A DNA stretch of 64,000 nt from Mycolicibacterium rutilum. Lineage in GTDB: Bacteria > Actinomycetota > Actinomycetes > Mycobacteriales > Mycobacteriaceae. The position numbers and the translations under genes were made by a program. Shown here in pieces: positions 44,070 to 52,958 of this stretch; position 1 is the first letter of the stretch; every line of letters begins with the position of its first letter. The notes below the pieces were generated by a model, which ran no database searches, was not told the DNA's origin, and saw only the letters and a list, made by a program, of their open reading frames with translations. The stretch lies in contig NZ_LT629971.1 of NCBI RefSeq assembly GCF_900108565.1, positions 4,526,001-4,590,000 of the forward strand, given 5' to 3'.

Positions 44070-46070
44070 TCACCCTATGTGCAATGGGTCGATTTGCACA
44101 CGAACTGGATCTTGATCGTGGCGCGCGCTGAGCACGGCGACGGCTCGGCGTAGCGCCGACGCCAGGTCGAGGCCTGCGGTGCGTGGGACCCGCACCAGCA
44201 TCCGGATCACGGTGGCGTCGGCGGGCAGGCCGGGTGGTCGGCGGGCGCCGAACGGCAGTTCGACCGGGCCGAGTTGCTCGGCGTCGCCGGGCAGGTCGGC
44301 GGCGTCGAGCAGCGCGTGCACGGCGTCGGAGGTGCCGTCCACGGCGGCCATGTGGGTGGCCGGCGGCAGTCCCACCTCGGCGCGGGCGGCCAGTTCGGCG
44401 TCCGCGTGTCGCACCGGATCCCACCGGATCAGCGCCTGCACGGTCGGCAGCGTCGATTCGGCGACCACCGCGATGGTCCCGCCGTCGGCGCGGCTTCGCA
44501 CCAGGGCCGCCGCGGCCATCCAGCGCCGCAGCGTGTCCTCGGCCGCGCGCAGGTCCTGACGCCCCAGCAGCGCCCAGCTGTCCAGCAGCAACGCAGCGCC
44601 GTACCCGCCCTCGGCGACGGGTTCGGCGCCCGGGGTGGCGACCACCACCGCCGGATGTGAGCCCACCTCGGTGACCATCGCCTCGCCGCTGGAGGTGATG
44701 ACCGTCGTGCCCGCGAAGGCGCGGCCCAGCTCCTCTGCGGTGCGCCGCGCGCCGACCACCACCGCGCGCACCTCGTCGGAACCGCAACGCCCGCAACGCA
44801 ACCGCGGGTCGGCGCGGCCGCACCAGCGGCACACCGCGCCTGCGGTGTCGCGGTCGGGCAGCGACAGCGGGCCCGTGCAGTGCCGGCACCGGGCGACGGT
44901 GCGGCACCGCGCGCAGGCCAATGCGGGCACATACCCGCGACGAGGCACCTGCACCAGCACCGGCGCGCCGGCGGCCAGCGCCTTGCGGGCGGCCTGCAGC
45001 GCCATCGACGGCAACCGTGCCGACCGCGCGGCGGGGTCGCGTTCCTGTTCGAACCCGCTGTCGTCGAGCGCGACCACCCGCGGTGCGGCGGCCCGCACCG
45101 TCGGTCGCAGCGCCACCAGATCGTGCGCCCATCCGCTGCGCACCAGCGCCTGGGCCTCGGCGGTCCTGGCGTACCCGCCGATCAGTGCGGCGCAACGCAG
45201 TTGGTGAGCGCGCAGCATCGCCACCTCGCGGGCGTGCGGGTATGGCGCGCGTGGCTCGGCCAGCGTGTCGTCGCCGTCGTCCCACACCATCACCAACCCG
45301 AGCGCGGCGACCGGCGCGAACACCGCGCTGCGGGTGCCGATCACCAGTCGGGCGTCGCCGCGCAGCACCGCAAGCCACCGGCGATAGCGCTGGGCGGGGC
45401 CCAGCCCGGCCGACAGGGCCACCACCGCCGTCTCACCGAGCAGCCGGACCGCGGCGGCGTGCACCGCGTCGATGTCGCGCTGGTCGGGAACGATGATCAG
45501 CACACCGCGCCCGGCGTGCACGGTGACCGCGGCGGCCTCGGCCAGCCGGTCCGGCCACGTCTCCCCCGGCAGCGCCTGCCACACCGCGCGGGCCGCCCGG
45601 CCGTCGGCCAGCGCCGCGACGAACTGCTCGCCGCGGCCGTAGGCGCTCCACGCCGCACAGTCGACGGCGGCGGCGGGAATCGGGGCGGGCTGCGGCGGGT
45701 CCTGTTTCTCGACCCGTGCGTGGCGCGGCGGGATGGCCAGCCGCAGCACGTCGGCGCGGGTGCCGGCGTACCGCGCCGCGACGGCGTCGGCGAGCCGGCG
45801 GATCTCCGGGGTGAGCACCGGTTCGGGTGAGATCACCCGGTCGAGCCAGCCGAGCTTGCCGGCGTGGTCGGTGTCGGAGCGTCGCTCCAGCACGAACGCG
45901 TCGACCAGCCGGCCGTTGAACCGCACCCGCACCCGGACGCCGGGCTGGGCGTCGTCGGACTGCTCGGCGGACACCAGGTAGTCGAACTCGCGGTCGAGGT
46001 GCGGCACCGTCAGCATCGGCAGCACACGAGCGATCGGCTCGTGCTCAGCCTGAACGCGGGTGCTCGCCAC
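44070..46070 (-). CDS. priA: Primosomal protein N' (PriA), degenerate helicase type
   Basis: A 666-residue PriA homologue of the replication-restart machinery. The N-terminal DNA-binding domain (LPMLTVPHLDREFDYLVSAE) and the eight zinc-binding cysteines (CARCRTVARCRHC and CRWCG...LRCGRCGSDE, residues about 378-437) are intact. The helicase core is not: where Walker A should read GxTGSGKTE the protein reads ALPGETWPDRL, and the DEAH-like box is WDDGDD. It probably binds DNA and partners without unwinding activity, as reported for actinobacterial PriA. GTG 46070 directly follows the stop of the upstream gene. Confidence 0.9.
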   Translation of the reverse strand: MASTRVQAEHEPIARVLPMLTVPHLDREFDYLVSAEQSDDAQPGVRVRVRFNGRLVDAFVLERRSDTDHAGKLGWLDRVISPEPVLTPEIRRLADAVAARYAGTRADVLRLAIPPRHARVEKQDPPQPAPIPAAAVDCAAWSAYGRGEQFVAALADGRAARAVWQALPGETWPDRLAEAAAVTVHAGRGVLIIVPDQRDIDAVHAAAVRLLGETAVVALSAGLGPAQRYRRWLAVLRGDARLVIGTRSAVFAPVAALGLVMVWDDGDDTLAEPRAPYPHAREVAMLRAHQLRCAALIGGYARTAEAQALVRSGWAHDLVALRPTVRAAAPRVVALDDSGFEQERDPAARSARLPSMALQAARKALAAGAPVLVQVPRRGYVPALACARCRTVARCRHCTGPLSLPDRDTAGAVCRWCGRADPRLRCGRCGSDEVRAVVVGARRTAEELGRAFAGTTVITSSGEAMVTEVGSHPAVVVATPGAEPVAEGGYGAALLLDSWALLGRQDLRAAEDTLRRWMAAAALVRSRADGGTIAVVAESTLPTVQALIRWDPVRHADAELAARAEVGLPPATHMAAVDGTSDAVHALLDAADLPGDAEQLGPVELPFGARRPPGLPADATVIRMLVRVPRTAGLDLASALRRAVAVLSARHDQDPVRVQIDPLHIG

Positions 46071-46799
46071 CTACGAAGTGGTAGCAGACCGCCCGGACAG
46101 CACCGGAGTCCGGCCGAAGAAGAAGCCCGCGGTGATCAGGATCAGCGAGGCCGCATACGCCCACCAGATCGGCACCGCCAGCGCCTCGGACCCGAGCACG
46201 AACTTGCTGATGCCGATCATCGCGTCGGAGACCGCGAAACACACCGCGCCCAGCGCCGTCCACACGGTCGGCAGCCGCGCCAGCAGCGCGGCGCACACCA
46301 TCGCAGCCAGCACCGCCATGTACAGCGTGACCGGGACCGCCATCCCCTCGGCGATCAGCCTCGGCCAGAACCACACCACTAGGGTCAGGCACGCAGCGAC
46401 GGTGACGCCCGCCGCGGCGAGCCGCGGCACCGAGCGGCCGACCAGCGGTACCAGCGCGCCCAGAAAGCACAGGTGCGCGATCAGGAACGCGGCCAGACCC
46501 AGCACGAACGACGGCGCCCACCAGGGCAGGGCCAACAGGAAGTCGCCCGCCGCCGAGAACAGCAGCGCGGCGACCAGCCAGCGCCTCTCCCGCGCGACCG
46601 GGTGGTGCAGTGCGGCGACGGCCAGCAGCACCGCCGCGGCCGCCTTGACGGCCGGCTGCAGCGCGAACTGCCCGGTCAGTTCCGCGCCGACGGGCACCCG
46701 CAGCGCGGTGATGATGAGGAACAGGCCGTAGCAGGCGCCGACCGCCGCGGCCGCCACCCACAGAAGCCTGGTCCGCGGGTGAACGTACGGTGTCCCCAT
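46071..46799 (-). CDS. YhhN/TMEM86-family membrane protein (lysoplasmalogenase-like)
   Basis: A 242-residue integral membrane protein with about eight hydrophobic helices. The conserved acidic positions of YhhN proteins are visible in LLFSAAGDFLLALP near residue 85 and GAVCFAVSDAMIGISKFV near residue 195. Eukaryotic TMEM86B hydrolyses the vinyl-ether bond of lysoplasmalogen; the bacterial activity is not established. The ATG at 46799 shares bases with the ATG of the divergent esterase gene; a GTG 14 codons in is an alternative. Its stop abuts the priA GTG. Confidence 0.85.
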   Translation of the reverse strand: MGTPYVHPRTRLLWVAAAAVGACYGLFLIITALRVPVGAELTGQFALQPAVKAAAAVLLAVAALHHPVARERRWLVAALLFSAAGDFLLALPWWAPSFVLGLAAFLIAHLCFLGALVPLVGRSVPRLAAAGVTVAACLTLVVWFWPRLIAEGMAVPVTLYMAVLAAMVCAALLARLPTVWTALGAVCFAVSDAMIGISKFVLGSEALAVPIWWAYAASLILITAGFFFGRTPVLSGRSATTS

Positions 46800-47754
46800 G
46801 TCAGTCGCTGAAGAGAAGCCGGTCAGCCCGGAACCGATCGACGCCATGCTGCTGAAGGTACTGGAAGCGGTGCCGTTCGAGTTGACAACCGACGGCGGTC
46901 CCGAGGCGGCCCGGAGGCGGTTCGCCGACCTGCCCCGTGTCCCGGTGCACCCCGAGGTGGGCAGCGAGGACCGCACCATCGACGGGCCCGCGGGCCCCAT
47001 CGGCATCCGCATCTACCGTCCCGCGACCGACGCCCCGGCGCCGCTGGTGATCTACATCCACGGCGGCGGGTGGGTGGTCGGCGGCCTCGACAGCTACGAC
47101 AGCATCGCCCGGCGCCACGCGGTCGCCGGGGATGCGGTGGTGGTGTCGCTGAGCTACCGGCTGGCCCCCGAGCATCCGTTCCCCGCAGCCGTCGACGATG
47201 TCTGGGCGGCCACGCAGTGGGTCGCCGCGCACGCCGCCGAACTTGGCGCCGACCCGGACCGTATCGCGGTGGCCGGTGATTCGGCGGGCGGGAACCTCGC
47301 GGCGGTGGTGACGCAACTGGCCCGTGCTGCCGGCGCGCCGGCGATCCGGTTCCAGTTGCTCTGGTATCCGTCGACGACGTTCGACCTGTCGCTGCCGTCG
47401 TTCAAGGAGAACGCCGACGCGCCGATCCTGAGCACGCAGGCGGCCAGTGGCTACTCGCGCTGGTACATCGGCGATCTCGACATGGCCGACGCACCGGCGA
47501 CGCTGGTGCCGGCACGAGCCGCGGACCTGTCGGGGTTGCCTGCCGCCTACATCGCGGTGGCCGGCCACGATCCGCTGCGCGACGACGGCATCCGCTACGG
47601 CGAATTGCTCTCGGCGGCAGGCGTTCCCGTCGAGGTGCACAACGCCCGGACCCTCGTGCACGGATACGTCGGGTATTCGGGTGTCGTGCCCGCGGCGACC
47701 GAGGCGGTGGACCGGGCGCTCGCGGCGCTGCGCAGCGCGCTGCATTCTGACTGA
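46798..47754 (+). CDS. Alpha/beta hydrolase (hormone-sensitive-lipase family esterase)
   Basis: A 318-residue cytoplasmic carboxylesterase. The oxyanion-hole motif HGGGW is near residue 91, the nucleophile elbow GDSAGG near residue 160, the catalytic Asp in AGHDPLRDDG near residue 258 and the His in LVHGYVGYSG near residue 287: the HSL/Lip family set. ATG 46798 lies 6 bases after TACGGT (46786-46791), so the mRNA is probably leaderless and its promoter lies inside the divergent gene. It is followed by the flavin monooxygenase with a 50-base gap. Confidence 0.92.
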   Translation: MSVAEEKPVSPEPIDAMLLKVLEAVPFELTTDGGPEAARRRFADLPRVPVHPEVGSEDRTIDGPAGPIGIRIYRPATDAPAPLVIYIHGGGWVVGGLDSYDSIARRHAVAGDAVVVSLSYRLAPEHPFPAAVDDVWAATQWVAAHAAELGADPDRIAVAGDSAGGNLAAVVTQLARAAGAPAIRFQLLWYPSTTFDLSLPSFKENADAPILSTQAASGYSRWYIGDLDMADAPATLVPARAADLSGLPAAYIAVAGHDPLRDDGIRYGELLSAAGVPVEVHNARTLVHGYVGYSGVVPAATEAVDRALAALRSALHSD

Positions 47755-47804
47755 CGACCGTCGTCGGCGCGGGTACCGTGGGCGCGAGACCATGGGGAGG
47801 CCCT

Positions 47805-49286
47805 ATGACAGTGCCCGATCACGACACCATCATCGTCGGCGCCGGATTCTCGGGCATCGGCGCCGCGATCAACCTCGACAAGGCCGGCCTCGGCGACTAC
47901 GCGATCATCGAGGCAGGCGAGGGACCGGGCGGTACGTGGTACTGGAACACCTATCCCGGTATCGCCGTTGACATTCCGTCTTTCTCGTATCAGTTCTCGT
48001 TCGAGAAGAGCGCCGACTGGTCGCGCACCTACGCCCCGGGGCGCGAACTGCGCGCCTACGCCGAGCACTGCGTCGACAAATACGGCCTGCGGCCCAGGAT
48101 CCGGTTCAGCACGAAGGTGCTCGGCGCCGCGTTCGACGACCACGAGAACCTGTGGCGGGTGGAACTCGACTCCGGGGACACGCTCACCTCGCGGTTCCTG
48201 ATCAACGCCTGCGGGGTGCTGATCACCCCACGGCTGCCCGACATCGACGGGGTGGACTCATTCGCCGGGGTCACCATGCACACCGCGCGCTGGGATCACG
48301 AGTTGGACCTCACCGGTAAGCGCGTCGCTGTCATCGGGACCGGCGCCTCAGCGGTGCAGGTGATCCCCGAGATCGCGCCGAAGGTCTCGCAGCTCACCGT
48401 GTTTCAGCGCACGCCGATCTGGTGTTTCCCGAAGTTCGACGTGCCGCTGTCGGGGCCGGCGCAGCGGCTGATGCGGCTGCCCGGCGGCAGTACCCTGCAG
48501 CGCTGGCTCAGCCAGGCCTACGTCGAGCTCACGTTCACGCTGCCCGCGCAGTACTTCACCGTCAACCCGATGGCCAAGAACATGTCGAAGGTCGGTGAGT
48601 CCTTCTTGCGCAAGCAGGTTCGCGATCCGCAGGTGCGCGCCAAGCTGACCCCCGACTATGCGGTGGGGTGCAAGCGGCCGGGTTTCCACAACGGTTATCT
48701 GGCGACCTACAACCGCGACAACGTCGAGCTGGTCACCGAACCGATCGACAAAATCACCGGCTCTGGGGTGGCGACCGTCGACGGGGCGACCCGCGACGTG
48801 GACGTGCTGATCCTGGCCACCGGTTTCAAGGTGATGGACACCGACGAAATGCCGACCTATCCCGTCGTCGGCGCGGGCGGCCGGTCATGGAGCGAGCACT
48901 GGCAGCAGCACCGGCTGCAGGCCTATGAGGGCGTCAGCGTGCCGGGTTTTCCGAACTTCTTCACGGTGTTCGGGCCCTACGGATACGTGGGTTCGTCGTA
49001 CTTCGCGCTGATCGAGGCGCAGACCCATCACATCGTGCGCTGCCTCGCGCGAGCCCGCCGCGAGGGGGCGCGCCGCGTCGAGGTCACCCAGGAGGCCAAC
49101 GACCGGTACTTCGCCGAGATGATGCGCAAACGGCATCGCCAGATCTTCTGGCAGGACAACTGCCGCAACGCCAACAGCTATTACTTCGACAAGAACGGCG
49201 ACGTGCCGATCCGGCCGACGACGACGCTGGAGGCCGTCTGGCGCAGCCGCCGCTTCCCGCTCGCTGACTACGCGTTCAGTCGCTGA
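47805..49286 (+). CDS. Flavin-containing monooxygenase, Baeyer-Villiger type
   Basis: A 493-residue FAD- and NADPH-dependent monooxygenase. It has GAGFSGIGAA (residues 12-21) for FAD, the BVMO fingerprint FAGVTMHTARW near residue 155, and a second Rossmann motif VIGTGASAVQ near residue 176 for NADPH. GGTWYWNTYPGIAVDIPS is also typical. Such enzymes insert oxygen next to ketones or oxidise heteroatoms, and mycobacteria carry many. GGGGAGG lies five bases before the ATG. With the esterase next door, ketone-to-ester conversion followed by ester hydrolysis is a plausible path, but unproven. Confidence 0.92.
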   Translation: MTVPDHDTIIVGAGFSGIGAAINLDKAGLGDYAIIEAGEGPGGTWYWNTYPGIAVDIPSFSYQFSFEKSADWSRTYAPGRELRAYAEHCVDKYGLRPRIRFSTKVLGAAFDDHENLWRVELDSGDTLTSRFLINACGVLITPRLPDIDGVDSFAGVTMHTARWDHELDLTGKRVAVIGTGASAVQVIPEIAPKVSQLTVFQRTPIWCFPKFDVPLSGPAQRLMRLPGGSTLQRWLSQAYVELTFTLPAQYFTVNPMAKNMSKVGESFLRKQVRDPQVRAKLTPDYAVGCKRPGFHNGYLATYNRDNVELVTEPIDKITGSGVATVDGATRDVDVLILATGFKVMDTDEMPTYPVVGAGGRSWSEHWQQHRLQAYEGVSVPGFPNFFTVFGPYGYVGSSYFALIEAQTHHIVRCLARARREGARRVEVTQEANDRYFAEMMRKRHRQIFWQDNCRNANSYYFDKNGDVPIRPTTTLEAVWRSRRFPLADYAFSR

Positions 49287-49302
49287 GGCCGGGGTTTGCG
49301 CC

Positions 49303-49363
49303 GAGACCGACGAAATGGCTGATTTCGGCCGCCCGGATCGACCATTTCGTCGGTTTCGACGAA
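49303..49363. terminator. Nested inverted repeats between convergent genes, probable bidirectional terminator
   Basis: ACCGACGAAATGG (49306-49318) is perfectly repeated in inverse at 49342-49354 around a 23-base loop. The right arm also pairs with what follows: TTCGTCG (49346-49352) and CGACGAA (49357-49363) flank a four-base loop. CGAAAT/ATTTCG gives a third small stem in the left half. No T tract follows. The position between the monooxygenase stop (plus) and the metK stop (minus) suits termination of both. Confidence 0.6.
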
Positions 49364-49367
49364 GGAA

Positions 49368-50576
49368 CTAGACGGAGGCCTTGAGGTCCTCGACCTTGTT
49401 CAGCTGCTCCCACGGCAGCTCGACGTCGGTGCGACCGAAGTGGCCGTAGGCCGCGGTCTGCGCGTAGATCGGCCGCAGCAGGTCCAGGTCGCGCACGATC
49501 GCGCCGGGGCGCAGGTCGAACACCGAGGTGATGGCCTTCTCGATGCGGGCCGGGTCGACGGTCTCGCTGCCGAAGGTCTCGACGAACAGCCCGACCGGGG
49601 CGGCCTTGCCGATCGCGTAGGCGACCTGCACCTCGACGCGCTCGGCCAGGCCGGCGGCGACGACGTTCTTGGCCACCCAGCGCATCGCGTACGCCGCCGA
49701 GCGGTCCACCTTGGACGGATCCTTGCCGGAGAAGGCGCCGCCGCCGTGACGGGCCCAGCCGCCGTAGGTGTCGACGATGATCTTGCGGCCGGTCAGCCCG
49801 GCGTCGCCCATCGGCCCGCCCAGCACGAACTTGCCGGTCGGGTTCACCAGCAGCCGGAAGTCCGAGGTGTCGAGCGTCTCGTGGTTCAGGTCGGCGAGCA
49901 CGGTGTTGACGACCTTCTCGCGGATGTCCGGGGTCAGCGTGCCCTCGAGGTCGATGCCCGCCGCGTGCTGGGTCGACAGCACGACGGTGTCGAGGCGGAC
50001 CGGCGTGGTGCCGTCGTACTGCACGGTGACCTGGGTCTTGCCGTCGGGCCGCAGGTAGTCGAGCACGCCGTTCTTGCGGACCTCGGTCAGCCGGCGCGAC
50101 AGGCGGTGGGCCAGCGCGATCGGCAGCGGCATCAGCTCGGGGGTGTCCTTGATCGCGTAGCCGAACATCAGGCCCTGGTCGCCGGCGCCCTGCAGGTCCA
50201 GCGGATCGCCTGCGCCCTCGACGCGGGTCTCGTGCGCGGTGTCGACACCCATCGCGATGTCGGGCGACTGGCGGCCGATGCCGATGTTGACGCCGCAGGT
50301 CTCGCCGTCGAAGCCCTTGTCCGACGAGTCGTAACCGATCTCGAGGATGCGCTCGCGCACGGTGTTGGTGATGTCGGCGAACGCCTCCTTGGCGGCCGTG
50401 GTCACCTCGCCGACGACGTGCACCTGGCCGGTGGTGACCAGCGTCTCCACGGCGACCCGCGACTTGGGATCACCGGCGAGCAGCGCGTCGAGCACCGAAT
50501 CGCTGATGGCGTCGCAGATCTTGTCGGGGTGGCCCTCGGTCACCGACTCACTGGTGAACAGCCGAGCTTCACTCAC
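49368..50576 (-). CDS. metK: S-adenosylmethionine synthetase
   Basis: A 402-residue enzyme making SAM from methionine and ATP. SVTEGHPDKICDAISDSVLD starts at residue 10, the hexapeptide-type GAGDQGLMFGYA lies near residue 125, and the P-loop-like GGGAFSGKDPSKVDRSAAYA near residue 278. GTG 50576 follows GGGAGGA. It is the last gene of the mihF-gmk-rpoZ-coaBC-metK set but also has its own likely promoter. Confidence 0.97.
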   Translation of the reverse strand: MSEARLFTSESVTEGHPDKICDAISDSVLDALLAGDPKSRVAVETLVTTGQVHVVGEVTTAAKEAFADITNTVRERILEIGYDSSDKGFDGETCGVNIGIGRQSPDIAMGVDTAHETRVEGAGDPLDLQGAGDQGLMFGYAIKDTPELMPLPIALAHRLSRRLTEVRKNGVLDYLRPDGKTQVTVQYDGTTPVRLDTVVLSTQHAAGIDLEGTLTPDIREKVVNTVLADLNHETLDTSDFRLLVNPTGKFVLGGPMGDAGLTGRKIIVDTYGGWARHGGGAFSGKDPSKVDRSAAYAMRWVAKNVVAAGLAERVEVQVAYAIGKAAPVGLFVETFGSETVDPARIEKAITSVFDLRPGAIVRDLDLLRPIYAQTAAYGHFGRTDVELPWEQLNKVEDLKASV

Positions 50577-50619
50577 AGCGATCCTCCCGCTTTCTCAATC
50601 GAGATAGTTAGTTCATCAA

Positions 50620-50625
50620 ATTGTA
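50620..50625 (-). promoter_or_regulatory. -10 element of metK
   Basis: TACAAT on the minus strand in an AT-rich patch, about 43 bases before the GTG, would begin transcription near 50613. The leader of about 37 bases is too short for a SAM riboswitch, and none is recognisable. Confidence 0.5.
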
Positions 50626-50700
50626 TGCGTACCCTGTTGCACCCAAGCCTGCGCGCCGACCGCACGCAAGGGTTACGCGCAGCCGAGTGCGTGATTCGAG

Positions 50701-51951
50701 TTACCCGCTGCCGCTCTGCAAGAAGGCCACGATCGCGTCCACGATACGGCTGGCCATCAGAGTTTTCGAACCGTGCTCCAATGCGGACTCCGCCCCGTCG
50801 GCGGCCAGCAGCCAGCCGTCGTTGTTGTCCACTTCGAACGCCCGATTCTCACCCACCGCATTGACGACGAGCAAATCACAACCCTTGCGCTGCAGTTTCG
50901 CGCGGGCGTGGTGAAGCACATCGCCGTTGGCGTCGCCGGTTTCGGCAGCGAATCCCACGATCGCGCGCATGTTGGGCAGCTGACCGTCGGCGCGCGCCCG
51001 CACCGCCCCGGCCAGCACGTCTTCGGTGCGGGTGAGCTCGATGGTCGGCGCGGCGGCGTCCGGATCGGCCGACTTCTTGATCTTGCTCGTCTGTACCTGG
51101 GTGGGCCGGAAGTCGGCGACCGCGGCGGCCATCACCAGCACGTGCGCGTCGGGCGCGTGCTTGGACACCGCGTCCTTGAGCTGCGCGGCCGACCCGATGT
51201 GGACGACGTGCACGCCGGCCGGGTCGATCAGGCCCGCGGTGTGGCCCGCGATCAAGGTGACGTCGGCGCCGCGCTGGGCCAGCACTCGGGCCATCGCGTA
51301 CCCCTGCTTACCCGAGCTGCGGTTGCCGATGAACCGCACCGGGTCGATCGGCTCGCGGGTTCCGCCCGCGGACACCAGCACCTTGACCCCGCCCAGGTCG
51401 TAGGGCAGCGCATCGCCTCGGGCCAGCAGCAGCTGGGCCAGGGTGGTGATCTCCTCGGCTTCGGGCAGCCGGCCCGCGCCGGTGTCGGCGCCGGTGAGGC
51501 GTCCGGAGGCCGGTTCGAGGACGACGGCGCCGCGGCGACGCAGGGTGGCGACGTTCTCGACGGTCGCCGGGTGGAACCACATCTCGGTGTGCATCGCCGG
51601 CGCGAACATCACCGGGCACCGCGCCGTCAGCAGGGTCGCGGTCAGCAGGTCATCGGCACGTCCGGCGACGGCGCGGGCCAGCAGGTCCGCGGTGGCGGGT
51701 GCGACGACGACGAGGTCGGCCTCCTGCCCGAAGCGCACGTGTGGCACCTCGTGGACGTCATCCCAGACGCCGGTGTGGACCGGGTTGCCCGACAGCGCCT
51801 CGAAGGTCGCCGCGCCGACGAAGCGCAACGCCGACTCGGTCGGCACCACCCGAACGGAATGGCCGGCCTCGGTGAGCTGCCGGACCACAGTCGCCGCCTT
51901 GTAGGCCGCGATGCCACCAGCGACACCGACGATGATCCGCTTGGGCTCCAT
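50701..51951 (-). CDS. coaBC: Bifunctional phosphopantothenoylcysteine decarboxylase/synthase
   Basis: A 416-residue coenzyme A biosynthesis fusion (dfp). The N-terminal flavoprotein CoaC has IIVGVAGGIAAYKAATVVRQ, VVAPATADLLARAVAG near residue 85, and FAPAMHTEMW near residue 117. The C-terminal CoaB joins phosphopantothenate to cysteine with CTP; VLVSAGGTREPIDPVRFIGN near residue 190 and the following SSGKQGYAMA are its landmarks. ATG 51951 is preceded by AGGGGAG. Confidence 0.96.
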   Translation of the reverse strand: MEPKRIIVGVAGGIAAYKAATVVRQLTEAGHSVRVVPTESALRFVGAATFEALSGNPVHTGVWDDVHEVPHVRFGQEADLVVVAPATADLLARAVAGRADDLLTATLLTARCPVMFAPAMHTEMWFHPATVENVATLRRRGAVVLEPASGRLTGADTGAGRLPEAEEITTLAQLLLARGDALPYDLGGVKVLVSAGGTREPIDPVRFIGNRSSGKQGYAMARVLAQRGADVTLIAGHTAGLIDPAGVHVVHIGSAAQLKDAVSKHAPDAHVLVMAAAVADFRPTQVQTSKIKKSADPDAAAPTIELTRTEDVLAGAVRARADGQLPNMRAIVGFAAETGDANGDVLHHARAKLQRKGCDLLVVNAVGENRAFEVDNNDGWLLAADGAESALEHGSKTLMASRIVDAIVAFLQSGSG

Positions 51952-51981
51952 AGTGGCCGCTCCCCTGGGAATGAATCCCTG

Positions 51982-52299
51982 CTACTCGCCCTCGGTGTGC
52001 TCGAGCAGGTCGGAGTGGATCTCGCGCATCGCGATGGACAGCGGCTTCTCCTGCAGGCCCGGCTCGACGAGCGGGCCGACGTACTCGAGGATGCCGTCGC
52101 CGAGCTGGTTGTAGTAGTCGTTGATCTGGCGCGCGCGCTTGGCGGCGTAGATGACCAGCGCGTACTTGCTCGACGCGCGGTCCAGCAACTCGTCGATGGG
52201 CGGGTTCGTGATGCCCAGCGGCGTGTCGTAGGCGCCGGCGCCGGACGGGTCGAAGTCGTCCACAGCGGTCAGCTGCGCGTCGGCGTGGGGGGTGCTCAC
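51982..52299 (-). CDS. rpoZ: DNA-directed RNA polymerase omega subunit
   Basis: A 105-residue omega subunit that helps assemble RNA polymerase around the beta' subunit. ITNPPIDELLDRASSKYALV near residue 30 and YAAKRARQINDYYNQLGDG near residue 50 match the RpoZ core. GTG 52299 follows AGGAG with a nine-base gap. It lies between gmk and coaBC, the conserved order. Confidence 0.95.
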   Translation of the reverse strand: MSTPHADAQLTAVDDFDPSGAGAYDTPLGITNPPIDELLDRASSKYALVIYAAKRARQINDYYNQLGDGILEYVGPLVEPGLQEKPLSIAMREIHSDLLEHTEGE

Positions 52300-52372
52300 G
52301 TAGAAAATCTCCTGGCGGTATGCGGAATGCTCGATAGCTGGCGGACCCGTCGGCGCCGTTACCGGCGCGGCA

Positions 52373-52948
52373 TTATCGGTGGGCCGCCAGCAAGGATACC
52401 AATTCTGCGCAGGCAGACTCCAATTGACTGTTCACGACGACCTGGTCGAAGTCGCCCTGAGCAGCCAGTTCGGCCTGCGCGGTCGCCAGCCGGCGCTGCA
52501 TCGCCTCGGGCGTTTCGGTGCCTCGGCTGATCAGCCGGCTCTCCAGTTCGGCCCAGCTCGGCGGCGCCAGGAACACCGTGATGACCTCCGGCATCGCCGC
52601 CTTGACGGCCCGCGCCCCCGCGAGGTCGACCTCGATCAGAACGGGCCGGCCCGCGGCGATCGCGTCGCGGACGGGCCTGGCCGGGGTGCCTGAGCGGTGC
52701 AGACCACCGTGGATTTCCGCCCATTCCAGCAGCTCGCCGTCGGCGATCAGCTGCTGGAACCGCTCGGGTGTCACGAACGAGTAATCGACGCCGTCAACCT
52801 CGCCCGGGCGCGGGGCTCTGGTGGTGACGGACACGCTGAAGTACATGTCGGGAACGCGTTCGCGCAGGCAGCGAACGACGGTCGATTTCCCGACGGCAGA
52901 GGGGCCGGACAGCACGATCACCCGTCCGGCCCCTCGGCCGGCGCTCAA
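52373..52948 (-). CDS. gmk: Guanylate kinase
   Basis: A 191-residue kinase converting GMP to GDP. The P-loop VIVLSGPSAVGKSTVVRCLR starts near residue 10. TTRAPRPGEVDGVDYSFV near residue 42 and LEWAEIHGGLHRSGTP near residue 73 form the GMP site. The start is uncertain: TTG 52948 gives the natural length and lies 10 bases after the mihF stop, with AGG nine bases upstream. Confidence 0.94.
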   Translation of the reverse strand: MSAGRGAGRVIVLSGPSAVGKSTVVRCLRERVPDMYFSVSVTTRAPRPGEVDGVDYSFVTPERFQQLIADGELLEWAEIHGGLHRSGTPARPVRDAIAAGRPVLIEVDLAGARAVKAAMPEVITVFLAPPSWAELESRLISRGTETPEAMQRRLATAQAELAAQGDFDQVVVNSQLESACAELVSLLAAHR

Positions 52949-52958
52949 TGTATTGCGC

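Noticed and set aside
50577..50700. SAM riboswitch upstream of metK
   Set aside because: The predicted leader is about 37 bases and shows no SAM-I or SAM-II features.
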